A stretch of 64,000 nt of DNA from Tubulanus polymorphus (lineage: Eukaryota > Nemertea > Palaeonemertea > Tubulaniformes > Tubulanidae), in NCBI RefSeq assembly GCF_964204645.1, contig NC_134033.1, forward strand, positions 13,456,155 to 13,520,154, written 5' to 3'. Each line of letters begins with the position of its first letter. The stretch's first letter is position 1. A program made the position numbers and the translations under genes. The notes under the pieces were generated by a model that did no database searches, was not told the DNA's origin, and saw only the letters and a program-made list of their open reading frames with translations. Of this stretch, positions 1 through 15,000 are shown piece after piece.

Positions 1-3000
1 GTGTCTACCGTAGTTGATGTGTCAGTCGAGGATGAAGTAGACGAATCCGTTGGTGATGTCGTATCGGTACTCGCCGAGGTCGATGTGTCTACCGTAGTGG
101 AGCTGACAGTGGAGGATGAAGTAGACGAATCCGTTGGTGATGTCGTCTCGGTGCTGGCCGATGTGGATGTGTCTACCGTAGTTGATATGTCTGTCGAGGA
201 TGAAGTAGACGAATCCGTTGGTGATGTCGTCTCGATGCTCGCCGATGTCGATGTGTCTACCGTAGTTGATGTTTCAGTCGAGGATGAAGTAGACGAATCC
301 GTTGGTGATGTCGTCTCGGTGCTCGCCGATGTCGATGTGTCTACCGTAGTTGATGTGTCAGTCGAGGATGAAGTAGACGAATCCGTTGGTGATGTCGTAT
401 CGGTGCTCACCGAGGTCGATGTGTCTACCGTAGTTGATGTGTCAGTCGAGGATGAAGTAGATGAATCCGTTGGTGATGTCGTCTCAATGCTCGCCGATGT
501 CGATGTGTCTACCGTAGTTGATGTGTCAGTCGAGGATGAAGTAGACGAATCCGTTGGTGATGTCGTCTCGATGCTCGCCGATGTCGATGTGTCTACCGTA
601 GTTGATGTGTCAGTCGAGGATGAAGTAGACGAATACGTTGGTGATGTCGTCTCGGTGCTCGCCGATGTCGATGTGTCTACCGTAGTTGATATGTCAGTCG
701 AGAATATAGTAGACGAATCCGTTGGTGATGTCGTATCGGTGCTCACCGAGGTCGATGTGTCTATTGTAGTGGAGTTGTCAGTCGAGGACGAGGTAGACGA
801 ATCCGTTGTTAAGGTCGTATCGGTGCTCACCGAGGTCGATGTGTCTACCGTAGTGGATGTGTCAGTCGAGGATGAAGTAGACGAATCCGTTGGTGATGTC
901 GTATCTGTGCTCACCGAGGTCGATGTGTCTACCGTAGTTGATGTGTCAGTCGAGGATGAAGTAGACGAATCCGTTGGTGATGTCGTATCGGTACTCGCCG
1001 AGGTCGATGTGTCTACCGTAGTGGAGCTGACAGTGGAGGATGAAGTTGACGAATCGGTTGGTGATGTCGTCTCGGTGCTGGCCGATGTGGATGTGTCTAC
1101 CGTAGTTGATATGTCTGTCGAGGATGAAGTAGACGAATCCGTTGGTGATGTCGTATCGGTACTCGCCGAGGTCGATGTGTCTACCGTAGTGGAGCTGACA
1201 GTCGAGGATAAAGTAGACGAATCCGTTGGTGATGTCGTATCGGTACTCACCGAGGTCGATGTGTCTACCGTAGTTGAGCTGACAGTCGAGGATGAAGTAG
1301 ACGAATCCGTTGGTGATGTCGTCACGGTGCTCGCCGAGGTCGATGTGTCTACCGTAGTGGAGGTGTCAGTCGAGGACGAAGTCGACGAATCCGTTGTAAA
1401 GGTCGTATCGGTGCTCACCGAGGTCGATGTGTCTATCGTAGTGGAGGTGTCAGTCGAGGATGAAGTCGACGAATCCGTTGGTGATGTCGTATCGGTACTC
1501 GCCGAGGTCGATGTGTCTACCGTAGTGGAGCTGACAGTCGAGGATAAAGTAGACGAATCCGTTGGTGATGTCGTGTCGGTGCTCGCCGAGGTCGATGTGT
1601 CTACCGTAGTGGAGGTGTCAGTCGAGGACGAAGTAGTCGAATCCGTTGGTGTTGTCGTTTCGGTGCTCACCGAGGTCGATGTGTCTACCGTAGTGGATGT
1701 GTCAGTCGAGGATGAAGTAGACGAATCCGTTGGTGATGTCGTATCGGTGCTCACCGAGGTCGATGTGTCTACCGTAGTTGATGTGTCAGTCGAGGATGAA
1801 GTAGACGAATCCGTTGGTGATGTCGTATCGGTACTCGCCGAGGTCGATGTGTCTACCGTAGTGGAGCTGACAGTGGAGGATGAAGTAGACGAATCCGTTG
1901 GTGATGTCGTCTCGATGCTCACCGATGTCGATGTGTCTACCGTAGTTGATGTGTCAGTCGAGGATGAAGTAGACGAATCCGTTGGTGATGTCGTCTCGGT
2001 GCTCGCCGATGTGGATGTGTCTACCGTAGTTGATATGTCTGTCGAGGATGAAGTAGACGAATCCGTTGGTGATGTCGTATCGATGCTCGCCGATGTCGAT
2101 GTGTCTACCGTAGTTGATGTGTCAGTCGAGGATGAAGTAGACGAATCCGTTGGCGATGTCGTCTCGGTGCTCGCCGATGTCGATGTGTCTACCGTAGTTG
2201 ATGTGTCAGTCGAGGATGAAGTAGACGAATCCGTTGGCGATGTCGTATCGGTGCTCGCCGAGGTCGATGTGTCTACCGTAGTTGATGTGTCAGTCGAGGA
2301 TGAAGTAGACGAATCCGTTGGTGATGTCGTATCGGTACTCGCCGAGGTCGATGTGTCTACCGTAGTGGAGCTGACAGTCGAGGATGAAGTCGACGAATCC
2401 GTCGGTGATGTCGTATCGGTACTCGCCGAGGTCGATGTATCTACCGTAGTGGAGCTGACAGTCGAGGATGAAGTCGACGAATCCGTCGGTGTTGTCGTCT
2501 CGGTGCTCACCGAGGTCGATGTGTCTACCGTAGTTGATGTGTCAGTAGAGGATGAAGTAGACGAATCCGTTGTAAAGGTCGTATCGGTGCTCACCGATGT
2601 CGATGTATCTATCGTAGTGGAGGTGTCAGTCGAGGATGAAGTAGACGAATCCGTTGGTGATGTCGTATCGGTGCTCACCGAGGTCGATATGTCTACCGTA
2701 GTGGAGCTGACAGTGGAGGATGAAGTAGACGAATCCGTTGGTGATGTCGTCTCGGTGCTCGACGAGGTCGATGTGTCTACCGTAGTTGAGCTGACAGTCG
2801 AGGACGAAGTAGACAAATCCGTTGTAAAGGTCGTATCGGTGCTCACCGATGTCGATGTATCTATCGTAGTTGATGTGTCAGTCGAGGATGAAGTAGACGA
2901 ATCCGTTGGTGATGTCGTATCGGTACTCACCGAGGTCGATGTGTCTACCGTAGTGGAGCTGACAGTGGAGGATGAAGTAGACGAATCCGTTGGTGATGTC

Positions 3001-6000
3001 GTTACGGTGCTCGCCGAGGTCGAAGTGTCTACCGTAGTTGATGTGTCAGTTGAGGATGAAGTTGACGAATCCGTTGATGATGTCGTCTCGGTGTTCGCCG
3101 ATGTCGATATGTCTACCGTAGAGGCGCTGACAGTCGAGGATGAAGTAGACGAATCCGTTGGTGATGTCGTCTCGGTGCTCGCCGATGTCGATGTGTCTAC
3201 CGTAGTTGATATGTCTGTCGAGGATGAAGTAGACGAATCCGTTGGTGATGTCGTCACGGTGCTCGCCGATGTCGATGTATCTACCGGAGAGCCGCTGACA
3301 GTCGAGGACGAAGTAGACGAATCCGTTGGTGATGTCGTCACGGTGCTCGCCGATGTCGATGTATCTACCGGAGAGGCGCTGACAGTCGAGGATGAAGTAG
3401 ACGAATCCGTTGGTGATGTCGTCTCGGTGCTCACCGATGTGGATGTGTCTACCGTAGTTGATGTGTCAGTCGAGGATGAAGTAGACGAATCCGTTGGTGA
3501 TGTCGTATCGGTGCTCACCGAGGTCGATGTGTCTATCGTAGTGGAGGTGTCAGTCGAGGACGAGGTAGACGAATCCGTTGTTAAGGTCGTATCGGTGCTC
3601 GCCGAGGTCGATGTGTCTACCGTAGTGGAGGTGTCAGTCGAAGACGAAGTAGACGAATCGGTTGGTGATGTCGTCTCGGTGCTCGTCGATGTTGATTTGT
3701 CCACCGTAGTGGAGGTGTCAGTCGAGGACGAAGTAGACGAATCCGTTGGTGATGTCGTCTCGGTGCTCGACGAGGTCGATGTGTCTACCGTAGTTGAGCT
3801 GACAGTCGAGGACGAAGTAGACAAATCCGTTGTTGAGGTCGTATCGGTACTCACCGAGGTCGATGTGTCTACCGTAGTGGAGGTGTCAGTCGAGGACAAA
3901 GTAGACGAATCCGTTGGTGATGTCGTCTCGGTGCTCGCCGACGTTGATGTGTCCACCGTAGTGGAGGTGTCAGTCGAGGACGAAGTAGACGAATCCGTTG
4001 GTGATGTCGTCTCGGTGCTCGACGAGGTCGATGTGTCTACCGTAGTTGAGCTGACAGTCGAGGACGAAGTAGACAAATCCGTTGTTGAGGTCGTATCGGT
4101 ACTCACCGAGGTCGATGTGTCTTCCGTAGTGGAGCTGACAGTCGAGGATAAAGTAGACGAACCCGTTGGTGATGTCGTCACGGTGCTCGCCGAGGTCGAT
4201 GTGTCTACCGTAGTTGATGTGTCAGTCGAGGACGAAGTAGACGAATCCGTTGTAAAGGTCGTATCGGTGCTCACCGAGGTCGATGTGTCTACCGTAGTGG
4301 AGGTGTCAGTCGAGGATGAAGTAGACGAATCCGTTGGTGATGCCGTCACGGTACTCGCCGAGGTCGATGTGTCTACCGAAGAGGAGCTTACAGTCGAGGA
4401 TGAAGTCGACGAATCCGTTGGTGTTGTCGTCTCGGTACTCGCCGAGATCGATGTGTCTACCGTAGAGGAGCTTACAGTCGAGGATGAAGTAGACGAATCC
4501 GTTGGTGATATCGTATCGGTACTCGCCGAGGTCGATGTGTCTACCGTAGTGGAGCTGACAGTCGAGGATAAAGTAGACGAATCCGTTGGTGATGTCGTGT
4601 CGGTGCTCGCCGAGGTCGATGTGTCTACCGTAGTTGATGTGTCAGTCGAGGATGAAGTAGACGAATCCGTTGGTGATGTCGTATCTGTGCTCACCGAGGT
4701 CGATGTGTCTACCGTAGTTGATGTGTCAGTCGAGGATGAAGTAGACGAATCCGTTGGTGATGTCGTATCGGTACTCGCCGAGGTCGATGTGTCTACCGTA
4801 GTGGAGCTGACAGTGGAGGATGAAGTAGACGAATCCGTTGGTGATGTCGTCTCGGTGCTCGCCGATGTCGATGTGTCTACCGTAGTTGATGTGTCAGTCG
4901 AGGATGAAGTAGACGAATCCGTTGGAGATGTCGTCTCGGTGCTCGCCGATGTCGATGTGTCTACCGTAGTTGATGTGTCAGTCGAGGATGAAGTAGACGA
5001 ATCCGTTGGTGATGTCGTATCGGTGCTCACCGAGGTCGATGTGTCTACCGTAGTTGATGTGTCAGTCGAGGATGAAGTAGACGAATCCGTTGGTGATGTC
5101 GTCTCAATGCTCGCCGATGTCGATGTGTCTACCGTAGTGGAGCTGACAGTGGAGGATGAAGTAGACGAATCCGTTGGTGATGTCGTCTCGATGCTCACCG
5201 ATGTCGATGTGTCTACCGTAGTTGATGTGTCAGTCGAGGATGAAGTAGACGAATCCGTTGGTGATGTCGTCTCGATGCTCGCCGATGTCGATGTGTCTAC
5301 CGTAGTTGATGTGTCAGTCGAGGATGAAGTAGACGAATACGTTGGTGATGTCGTCTCGGTGCTCGCCGATGTCGATGTGTCTACCGTAGTTGATATGTCA
5401 GTCGAGAATATAGTAGACGAATCCGTTGGTGATGTCGTATCGGTGCTCACCGAGGTCGATGTGTCTATTGTAGTGGAGTTGTCAGTCGAGGATGAAGTAG
5501 ACGAATCCGTTGGTGATGTCGTATCGGTGCTCGCCGAGGTCGATGTGTCTACCGTAGTTGATGTGTCAGTTGAGGATGAAGTAGACGAATCCGTTGGTGT
5601 TGTCGTTTCGGTGCTCACCGAGGTCGATGTGTCTACCGTAGTGGATGTGTCAGTCGAGGATGAAGTAGACGAATCCGTTGGTGATGTCGTATCTGTGCTC
5701 ACCGAGGTCGATGTGTCTACCGTAGTTGATGTGTCAGTCGAGGATGAAGTAGACGAATCCGTTGGTGATGTCGTATCGGTACTCGCCGAGGTCGATGTGT
5801 CTACCGTAGTGGAGCTGACAGTGGAGGATGAAGTTGACGAATCGGTTGGTGATGTCGTCTCGGTGCTGGCCGATGTGGATGTGTCTACCGTAGTTGATAT
5901 GTCTGTCGAGGATGAAGTCGACGAATCCGTTGGTGATGTCGTATCGGTACTCGCCGAGGTCGATGTGTCTACCGTAGTGGAGCTGACAGTCGAGGATAAA

Positions 6001-9000
6001 GTAGACGAATCCGTTGGTGATGTCGTATCGGTACTCACCGAGGTCGATGTGTCTACCGTAGTGGAGCTGACAGTCGAGGATGAAGTAGACGAATCCGTTG
6101 GTGATGTCGTCACGGTGCTCGCCGAGGTCGATGTGTCTACCGTAGTGGAGGTGTCAGTCGAGGACGAAGTCGACGAATCCGTTGTAAAGGTCGTATCGGT
6201 GCTCACCGAGGTCGATGTGTCTACCGTAGTTGATGTGTCTGTCGAGGATGAAGTAGACGAATCCGTTGGTGATGTCGTATCGGTGCTCACCGAGGTCGAT
6301 GTGTCTACCGTAGTTGATGTGTCAGTCGAGGATGAAGTAGACGAATCCGTTGGTGTTGTCGACTCGGTACTCACCGAGGTCGATGTGTCTACCGTAGTTG
6401 ATGTGTCAGTCGAGGATGAAGTAGACGAATCCGTTGGTGATGTCGTATCGGTGCTCACCGAGGTCGATGTGTCTATCGTAGTGGAGGTGTCAGTCGAGGA
6501 CGAGGTAGACGAATCCGTTGTTAAGGTCGTATCGGTGCTCACCGAGGTCGATGTGTCTAACGTAGTTGATGTGTCAGTTGAGGATGAAGTAGACGAATCC
6601 GTTGGTGATGTCGTCACGGTGCTCGCTGAGGTCGAAGTGTCTACCGTAGTTGATGTGTCAGTTGAGGATGAAGAAGACGAATCCGTTGGTGATGTCGTCA
6701 CGGTGCTCGCCGAGGTCGAAGTGTCTACCGTAGTTGATGTGTCAGTTGAGGACGAAGTAGACGAATCCGTTGGTGATGTCGTCTCGGTGCTCGCCGATGT
6801 TGATGTGTCCACCGTAGTGGAGGTGTCAGTCGAGGACGAAGTAGACGAATCCGTTGGTGATATCGTCTCGGTGCTCGACGAGGTCGATGTGTCTACCGTA
6901 GTTGAGCTGACAGTCGAGGACGAAGTAGACAAATCCGTTGTTGAGGTCGTATCGGTACTCACCGAGGTCGATGTGTCTTCCGTAGAGGAGCTTACAGTCG
7001 AGGATGAAGTAGACGAATCCGTTGGTGATATCGTATCGGTACTCGCCGAGGTCGATGTGTCTACCGTAGTGGAGCTGACAGTCGAGGATAAAGTAGACGA
7101 ATCCGTTGGTGATGTCGTGTCGGTGCTCGCCGAGGTCGATGTGTCTACCGTAGTTGATGTGTCAGTCGAGGATGAAGTAGACGAATCCGTTGGAGATGTC
7201 GTATCTGTGCTCACCGAGGTCGATGTGTCTACCGTAGTTGATGTGTCAGTCGAGGATGAAGTAGACGAATCCGTTGGTGATGTCGTATCGGTACTCGCCG
7301 AGGTCGATGTGTCTACCGTAGTGGAGCTGACAGTGGAGGATGAAGTAGACGAATCCGTTGGTGATGTCGTCTCGGTGCTGGCCGATGTGGATGTGTCTAC
7401 CGTAGTTGATATGTCTGTCGAGGATGAAGTTGACGAATCCGTTGGTGATGTCGTCTCGATGCTCGCCGATGTCGATGTGTCTACCGTAGTTGATGTGTCA
7501 GTCGAGGATGAAGTAGACGAATCCGTTGGTGATGTCGTCTCGGTGCTCGCCGATGTCGATGTGTCTACCGTAGTTGATGTGTCAGTCGAGGATGAAGTAG
7601 ACGAATCCGTTGGTGATGTCGTATCGGTGCTCACCGAGGTCGATGTGTCTACCGTAGTTGATGTGTCAGTCGAGGATGAAGTAGACGAATCCGTTGGTGA
7701 TGTCGTCTCAATGCTCGCCGATGTCGATGTGTCTACCGTAGTGGAGCTGACAGTGGAGGATGAAGTAGACGAATCCGTTGGTGATGTCGTCTCGATGCTC
7801 ACCGATGTCGATGTGTCTACCGTAGTTGATGTGTCAGTCGAGGATGAAGTAGACGAATCCGTTGGTGATGTCGTCTCGATGCTCGCCGATGTCGATGTGT
7901 CTACCGTAGTTGATGTGTCAGTCGAGGATGAAGTAGACGAATACGTTGGTGATGTCGTCTCGGTGCTCGCCGATGTCGATGTGTCTACCGTAGTTGATGT
8001 GTCAGTCGAGGATGAAGTAGACGAATCCGTTGGTGTTGTCGTCTCGGTACTCGCCGAGGTCGATGTGTCTACCGTAGAGAAGCTAACAGTCGAGGATGAA
8101 GTAGACGAATCCGTTGGTGATGTCGTGTCGGTACTCGCCGAGGTCGATGTGTCTACCGTAGTGGAGCTGACAGTGGAGGATGAAGTTGACGAATCCGTTG
8201 GTGATGTCGTCTCGGTGCTGGCCGATGTGGATGTGTCTACCGTAGTTGATATGTCTGTCGAGGATGAAGTAGACGAATCCGTTGGTGATGTCGTATCGGT
8301 ACTCGCCGAGGTCGATGTGTCTACCGTAGTGGAGCTGACAGTCGAGGATAAAGTAGACGAATCCGTTGGTGATGTCGTGTCGGTGCTCGCCGAGGTCGAT
8401 GTGTCTACCGTAGTGGAGGTGTCAGTCGAGGACGAAGTAGTCGAATCCGTTGGTGTTGTCGTTTCGGTGCTCACCGAGGTCGATGTGTCTACCGTAGTGG
8501 ATGTGTCAGTCGAGGTTGAAGTAGACGAATCCGTTGGTGATGTCGTATCGGTGCTCACCGAGGTCGATGTGTCTACCGTAGTTGATGTGTCAGTCGAGGA
8601 TGAAGTAGACGAATCCGTTGGTGATGTCGTATCGGTACTCGCCGAGGTCGATGTGTCTACCGTAGTGGAGCTGACAGTGGAGGATGAAGTAGACGAATCC
8701 GTTGGTGATGTCGTCTCGATGCTTACCGATGTCGATGTGTTTACCGTAGTTGATGTGTCAGTCGAGGATGAAGTAGACGAATCCGTTGGTGATGTCGTCT
8801 CGGTGCTCGCCGATGTGGATGTGTCTACCGTAGTTGATATGTCTGTCGAGGATGAAGTAGACGAATCCGTTGGTGATGTCGTCTCGATGCTCACCGATGT
8901 CGATGTGTCTACCGTAGTTGATGTGTCAGTCGAGGATGAAGTAGACGAATCCGTTGGTGATGTCGTCTCGGTGCTCGCCGATGTCGATGTGTCTACCGTA

Positions 9001-12000
9001 GTTGATGTGTCAGTCGAGGATGAAGTAGACGAATTCGTTGTTAAGGTCGTATCGGTGCTCGCCGATGTCGATGTGTCTAACGTAGTTGATGTGTCAGTTG
9101 AGGATGAAGTAGACGAATCCGTTGGTGATGTCGTCACGGTGCTCGCCGAGGTCGAAGTGTCTACCGTAGTTGATGTGTCAGTTGAGGATGAAGTAGACGA
9201 ATCCGTTGGTGATGTCGTCTCGGTGCTCGCCGATGTCGATGTGTCTACCGTAGAAGCGCTGACAGTCGAGGATGAAGTAGACGAATCCGTTGGTGATGTC
9301 GTCTCGGTGCTCGCCGATGTCGATGTGTCTACCGTAGTTGATATGTCTGTCGAGGATGAAGTAGACGAATCCGTTGGTGATGTCGTCTCGATGCTCGCCG
9401 ATGTCGATGTGTCTACCGTAGTTGATGTGTCAGTCGAGGATGAAGTAGACGAATCCGTTGGTGATGTCGTCACGGTGCTCGCCGATGTCGATGTATCTAC
9501 CGTAGAGGCGCTGACAGTCGAGGATGAAGTAGACGAATCCGTTGGTGATGACGTCACGGTGCTCGCCGAGGTCGATGTGTCTACCGTAGTGGAGGTGTCA
9601 GTCGAGGACGAAGTCGACGAATCCGTTGTAAAGGTCGTATCGGTGCTCACCGATGTCGATGTATCTATCGTAGTGGAGGTGTCAGTCGAGGATGAAGTAG
9701 ACGAATCCGTTGGTGATGTCGTATCGGTGCTCACCGAGGTCGATGTGTCTACCGTAGTTGATGTGTCAGTCGAGGATGAAGTAGACGAATCCGTTGGTGA
9801 TGTCGTCACGGTACTCGCCGAGGTCGATGTGTCTACCGTAGTGGAGGTGTCAGGCGAGGACGAAGACGACGAATCCGTTGTAAAGGTCGTATCGGTGCTC
9901 ACCGATGTCGATGTATCTATCGTAGTGGAGGTGTCAGTCGAGGATGAAGTAGACGAATCCGTTGGTGATGTCGTATCGGTACTCGCCGAGGTCGATGTGT
10001 CTACCGTAGTGGAGCTGACAGTGGAGGATGAAGTAGACGAATCCGTTGGTGATGTCGTCTCGATGCTCACCGATGTCGATGTGTCTACCGTAGTTGATGT
10101 GTCAGTCGAGGATGAAGTAGACGAATCCGTTGGTGATGTCGTCACGGTGCTCGCCGATATCGATGTGTCTACCGTAGTTGATGTGTCAGTCGAGGATGAA
10201 GTAGATGAATCCGTCGGTGTTGTCGTCACGGTGCTCGCCGAGGTCGAAGTGTCTACCGTAGTTGATGTGTCAGTTGAGGATGAAGTAGACGAATCCGTTG
10301 GTGATGTCGTATCGGTGCTCACCGAGGTCGATGTGTCTATCGTAGTGGAGGTGTCAGTCGAGGACGAGGTAGACGAATCCGTTGTTAAGGTCGTATCGGT
10401 GCTCGCCGAGGTCGATGTGTCTACCGTAGTTGATGTGTCAGTTGAGGATGAAGTAGACGAATCCGTTGGTGATGTCATCACGGTTCTCGCCGAGGTCGAA
10501 GTGTCTACCGTAGTTGATGTGTCAGTTGAGAATGAAGTAGACGAATCCGTTGGTGATGTCGTCTCGGTGCTCGCCGATGTCGATATGTCTACCGTAGAGG
10601 CGCTGACAGTCGAGGATGAAGTAGACGAATCCGTTGGTGATGTCGTCTCGGTGCTCGCCGATGTCGATGTGTCTACCGTAGTTGATATGTCTGTCGAGGA
10701 TGAAGTAGACGAATCCGTTGGTGATGTCGTCTCGGTGCTCGCCGATGTCGATGTGTCTACCGTAGTTGAGCTGACAGTCGAGGACGAAGTAGACAAATCC
10801 GTTGTTGAGGTCGTATCGGTACTCACCGAGGTCGATGTGTCTACCGTAGTGGAGGTGTCAGTCGAGGATGAAGTAGACGAATCCGTTGGTGATGTCGTCT
10901 CGGTGCTCGCCGATGTTGATGTGTCCACCGTAGTGGAGGTGTCAGTCGAGGACGAAGTAGACGAATCCGTTGGTGATGTCGTCTCGGTGCTCGACGAGGT
11001 CGATGTGTCTACCGTAGTTGAGCTGACAGTCGAGGACGAAGTAGACGAATCCGCTGTTGAGGTCGTATCGGTACTCACCGAGGTCGATGTGTCTACCGTA
11101 GTGGAGGTGTCAGTCGAGGATGAAGTAGACGAATCCGTTGGTGATGCCGTCACGGTACTCGCCGAGGTCGATGTGTCTACCGAAGAGGAGCTTACAGTCG
11201 AGGATGAAGTCGACGAATCCGTTGGTGTTGTCGTCTCAGTGCTCACCGAGGTCGATGTGTCTACCGTAGTTGATGTGTCAGTCGAGGATGAAGTAGACGA
11301 ATCCGTTGGTGATGTCGTCTCGGTGCTAGCCGATGTCGATGTGTCTACCGTAGTGGAGCTGACAGTCGAGGATGAAGTAGACGAATCCGTTGGTGATGTC
11401 GTCTCGGTACTCGCCGATGTTGATGTGTCCACCGTAGTGGAGGTTTCAGTCGAGGACGAAGTAGACGAATCCGTTGGTGATGTCGTATCGGTACTCGCCG
11501 AGGTCGATGTGTCTACCGTAGTGGAGCTGACAGTGGAGGAAGAAGTAGACGAATCCGTTGTTAAGGTCGTATCGGTACTCGCCGAGGTCGATGTGTCTAC
11601 CGTAGTGGAGCTGACAGTCGAGGATGAAGTAGACGAATCCGTTGGTGATGTCGTATCGGTACTCGCCGAGGTCGATGTGTCTACCGTAGTGGAGCTGACA
11701 GTGGAGGAAGAAGTAGACGAATCCGTTGTTAAGGTCGTATCGGTACTCGCCGAGGTCGATGTGTCTACCGTAGTGGAGCTGACAGTCGAGGAAGAAGTAG
11801 ACGAATCCGTTGTTAAGGTCGTATCGGTACTCGCCGAGGTCGATGTGTCTACCGTAGTGGAGCTGACAGTCGAGGATGAAGTAGACGAATCCGTTGGTGT
11901 TGTCGACTCGGTACTCACCGAGGTCGATGTGTCTACCGTAGTTGATGTGTCAGTCGAGGATGAAGTAGACGAATCCGTTGGTGATGTCGTCTCGGTGCTC

Positions 12001-15000
12001 GCCGATGTCGATGTGTCTACCGTAGTTGATGTGTCAGTCGAGGATGAAGTAGACGAATCCGTTGGTGATGTCGTCTCGATGCTCGCCGATGTCGATGTGT
12101 CTACCGTAGTTGATGTGTCAGTCGAGGATGAAGTAGACGAATCCGTTGGTGATGTCGTCTCGGTGCTCGCCGATGTCGATGTGTCTACCGTAGTTGATGT
12201 GTCAGTCGAGGATGAAGTAGACGAATCCGTTGGTGATGTCGTATCGGTGCTCACCGAGGTCGATGTGTCTATCGTAGTGGAGGTGTCAGTCGAGGACGTG
12301 GTAGACGAATCCGTTGTTAAGGTCGTATCGGTGCTCGCCGAGGTCGATGTGTCTACCGTAGTTGATGTGTCAGTCGAGGATGAAGTAGACGAATCCGTTG
12401 GTGATGTCGTCACGGTGCTCGCCGAGGTCGAAGTGTCTACCGTAGTTGATTTGTCAGTTGAGGATGAAGTAGACGAATCCGTTGGTGATGTCGTCTCGGT
12501 GCTCGCCGATGTCGATGTGTCTACCGTAGAGGCGCTGACAGTCGAGGATGAAGTAGACGAATCCGTTGGTGATGTCGTCTCGGTGCTCGCCGATGTCGAT
12601 GTGTCTACCGTAGTTGATATGTCTGTCGAGGATGAAGTAGACGAATCCGTTGGTGATGTCGTCTCGATGCTCGCCAATGTCGATGTGTCTACCGTAGTTG
12701 ATGTGTCAGTCGAGGATGAAGTAGACGAATCCGTTGGTGATGTCGTCTCGGTGCTCGCCGATGTCGATGTGTCTACCGTAGTTGATGTGTCAGTCGAGGA
12801 TGAAGTAGACGAATCCGTTGGTGATGTCGTCTCGGTGCTCGCCGATGTCGATGTGTCTACCGTAGTTGATATGTCTGTCGAGGATGAAGTAGACGAATCT
12901 GTTGGTGATGTCGTCTCGGTGCTCGCCGATGTCGATGTGTCTACCGTAGTTGATGTGTCAGTTGAGGATGAAGTAGACGAATCTGTTGGTGATGTCGTAT
13001 CGGTGCTCACCGAGGTCGATGTGTCTATCGTAGTGGAGGTGTCAGTCGAGGACGAGGTAGACGAATCCGTTGTTAAGGTCGTATCGGTGCTCGCCGAGAT
13101 CGATGTGTCTACCGTAGTGGAGGTGTCAGTCGAGGATGAAGTAGACGAATCCGTTGGTGATGTCGTCTCGGTGCTCGCCGATGTTGATGTGTCCACCGTA
13201 GTGGAGGTTTCAGTCGAGGACGAAGTAGACGAATCCGTTGTTGAGGTCGTATCGGTACTCACCGAGGTCGATGTGTCTACCGTAGACGAGCTGACAGTCG
13301 AGGATGAAGTAGACGAATCCGTTGGTGGTGTCGTATCGGTACTCGCCGAGGTCGATGTGTCTACCGTAGTGGAGCTGACAGTCGAGGATGAAGTAGACGA
13401 ATCCGTTGGTGATGTCGTATCGGTACTCGCCGAGGTCGATGTGTCTACCGTAGTGGAGCTGACAGTCGTGGATGTAGTCGACGAATCCGTTGGTGTTGTC
13501 GTATCGGTACTCGCCGAGGTCGATGTGTCTGCCGTAGAGGAGCTTACAGTCGAGGATGAAGTCGACGAATCCGTTGGTGATGTCGTATCGGTGCTCGCCG
13601 AGGTCGATGTGTCTACCGTAGTGGAGGTGTCAGTCGGGGACGAAGTCGACGAATCCGTTGGTGATGTCGTCTCGATGCTCGACGATGTAGATGTGTCTAC
13701 CGTAGTAGAGGTGTCAGTCGTGGACGAAGTAGACGAATCCGTTGGTGATGTCGTCTCGATGCTCGACGATGTAGATGTCTCTACCGTAGTAGAGGTGTCA
13801 GTCGTGGATGAAGTAGACGAATCCGTTGGTGATGTCGTCTCGGTGCTCGCCGATGTCGATGTGTCTACCGTAGTTGATGTGTCAGTCGAGGATGAAGTAG
13901 ACGAATCCGTTGGTGATGTCGTATCGGTGCTCACCGAGGTCGATGTGTCTATCGTAGTGGAGGTGTCAGTCGAGGACGTGGTAGACGAATCCGTTGTTAA
14001 GGTCGTATCGGTGCTCGCCGAGGTCGATGTGTCTACCGTAGTTGATGTGTCAGTCGAGGATGAAGTAGACGAATCCGTTGGTGATGTCGTCACGGTGCTC
14101 GCCGAGGTCGAAGTGTCTACCGTAGTTGATTTGTCAGTTGAGGATGAAGTAGACGAATCCGTTGGTGATGTCGTCTCGGTGCTCGCCGATGTCGATGTGT
14201 CTACCGTAGAGGCGCTGACAGTCGAGGATGAAGTAGACGAATCCGTTGGTGATGTCGTCTCGGTGCTCGCCGATGTCGATGTGTCTACCGTAGTTGATAT
14301 GTCTGTCGAGGATGAAGTAGACGAATCCGTTGGTGATGTCGTCTCGATGCTCGCCAATGTCGATGTGTCTACCGTAGTTGATGTGTCAGTCGAGGATGAA
14401 GTAGACGAATCCGTTGGTGATGTCGTCTCGGTGCTCGCCGATGTCGATGTGTCTACCGTAGTTGATGTGTCAGTCGAGGATGAAGTAGACGGATCCGTTG
14501 GTGATGTCGTCTCGGTGCTCGCCGATGTCGATGTGTCTACCGTAGTTGATATGTCTGTCGAGGATGAAGTAGACGAATCTGTTGGTGATGTCGTCTCGGT
14601 GCTCGCCGATGTCGATGTGTCTACCGTAGTTGATGTGTCAGTTGAGGATGAAGTAGACGAATCCGTTGGTGATGTCGTATCGGTGCTCACCGAGGTCGAT
14701 GTGTCTATCGTAGTGGAGGTGTCAGTCGAGGACGAGGTAGACGAATCCGTTGTTAAGGTCGTATCGGTGCTCGCCGAGATCGATGTGTCTACCGTAGTGG
14801 AGGTGTCAGTCGAGGATGAAGTAGACGAATCCGTTGGTGATGTCGTCTCGGTGCTCGCCGATGTTGATGTGTCCACCGTAGTGGAGGTTTCAGTCGAGGA
14901 CGAAGTAGACGAATCCGTTGTTGAGGTCGTATCGGTACTCACCGAGGTCGATGTGTCTACCGTAGTTGATGTGTCAGTCGAGGATGAAGTAGACGAATCC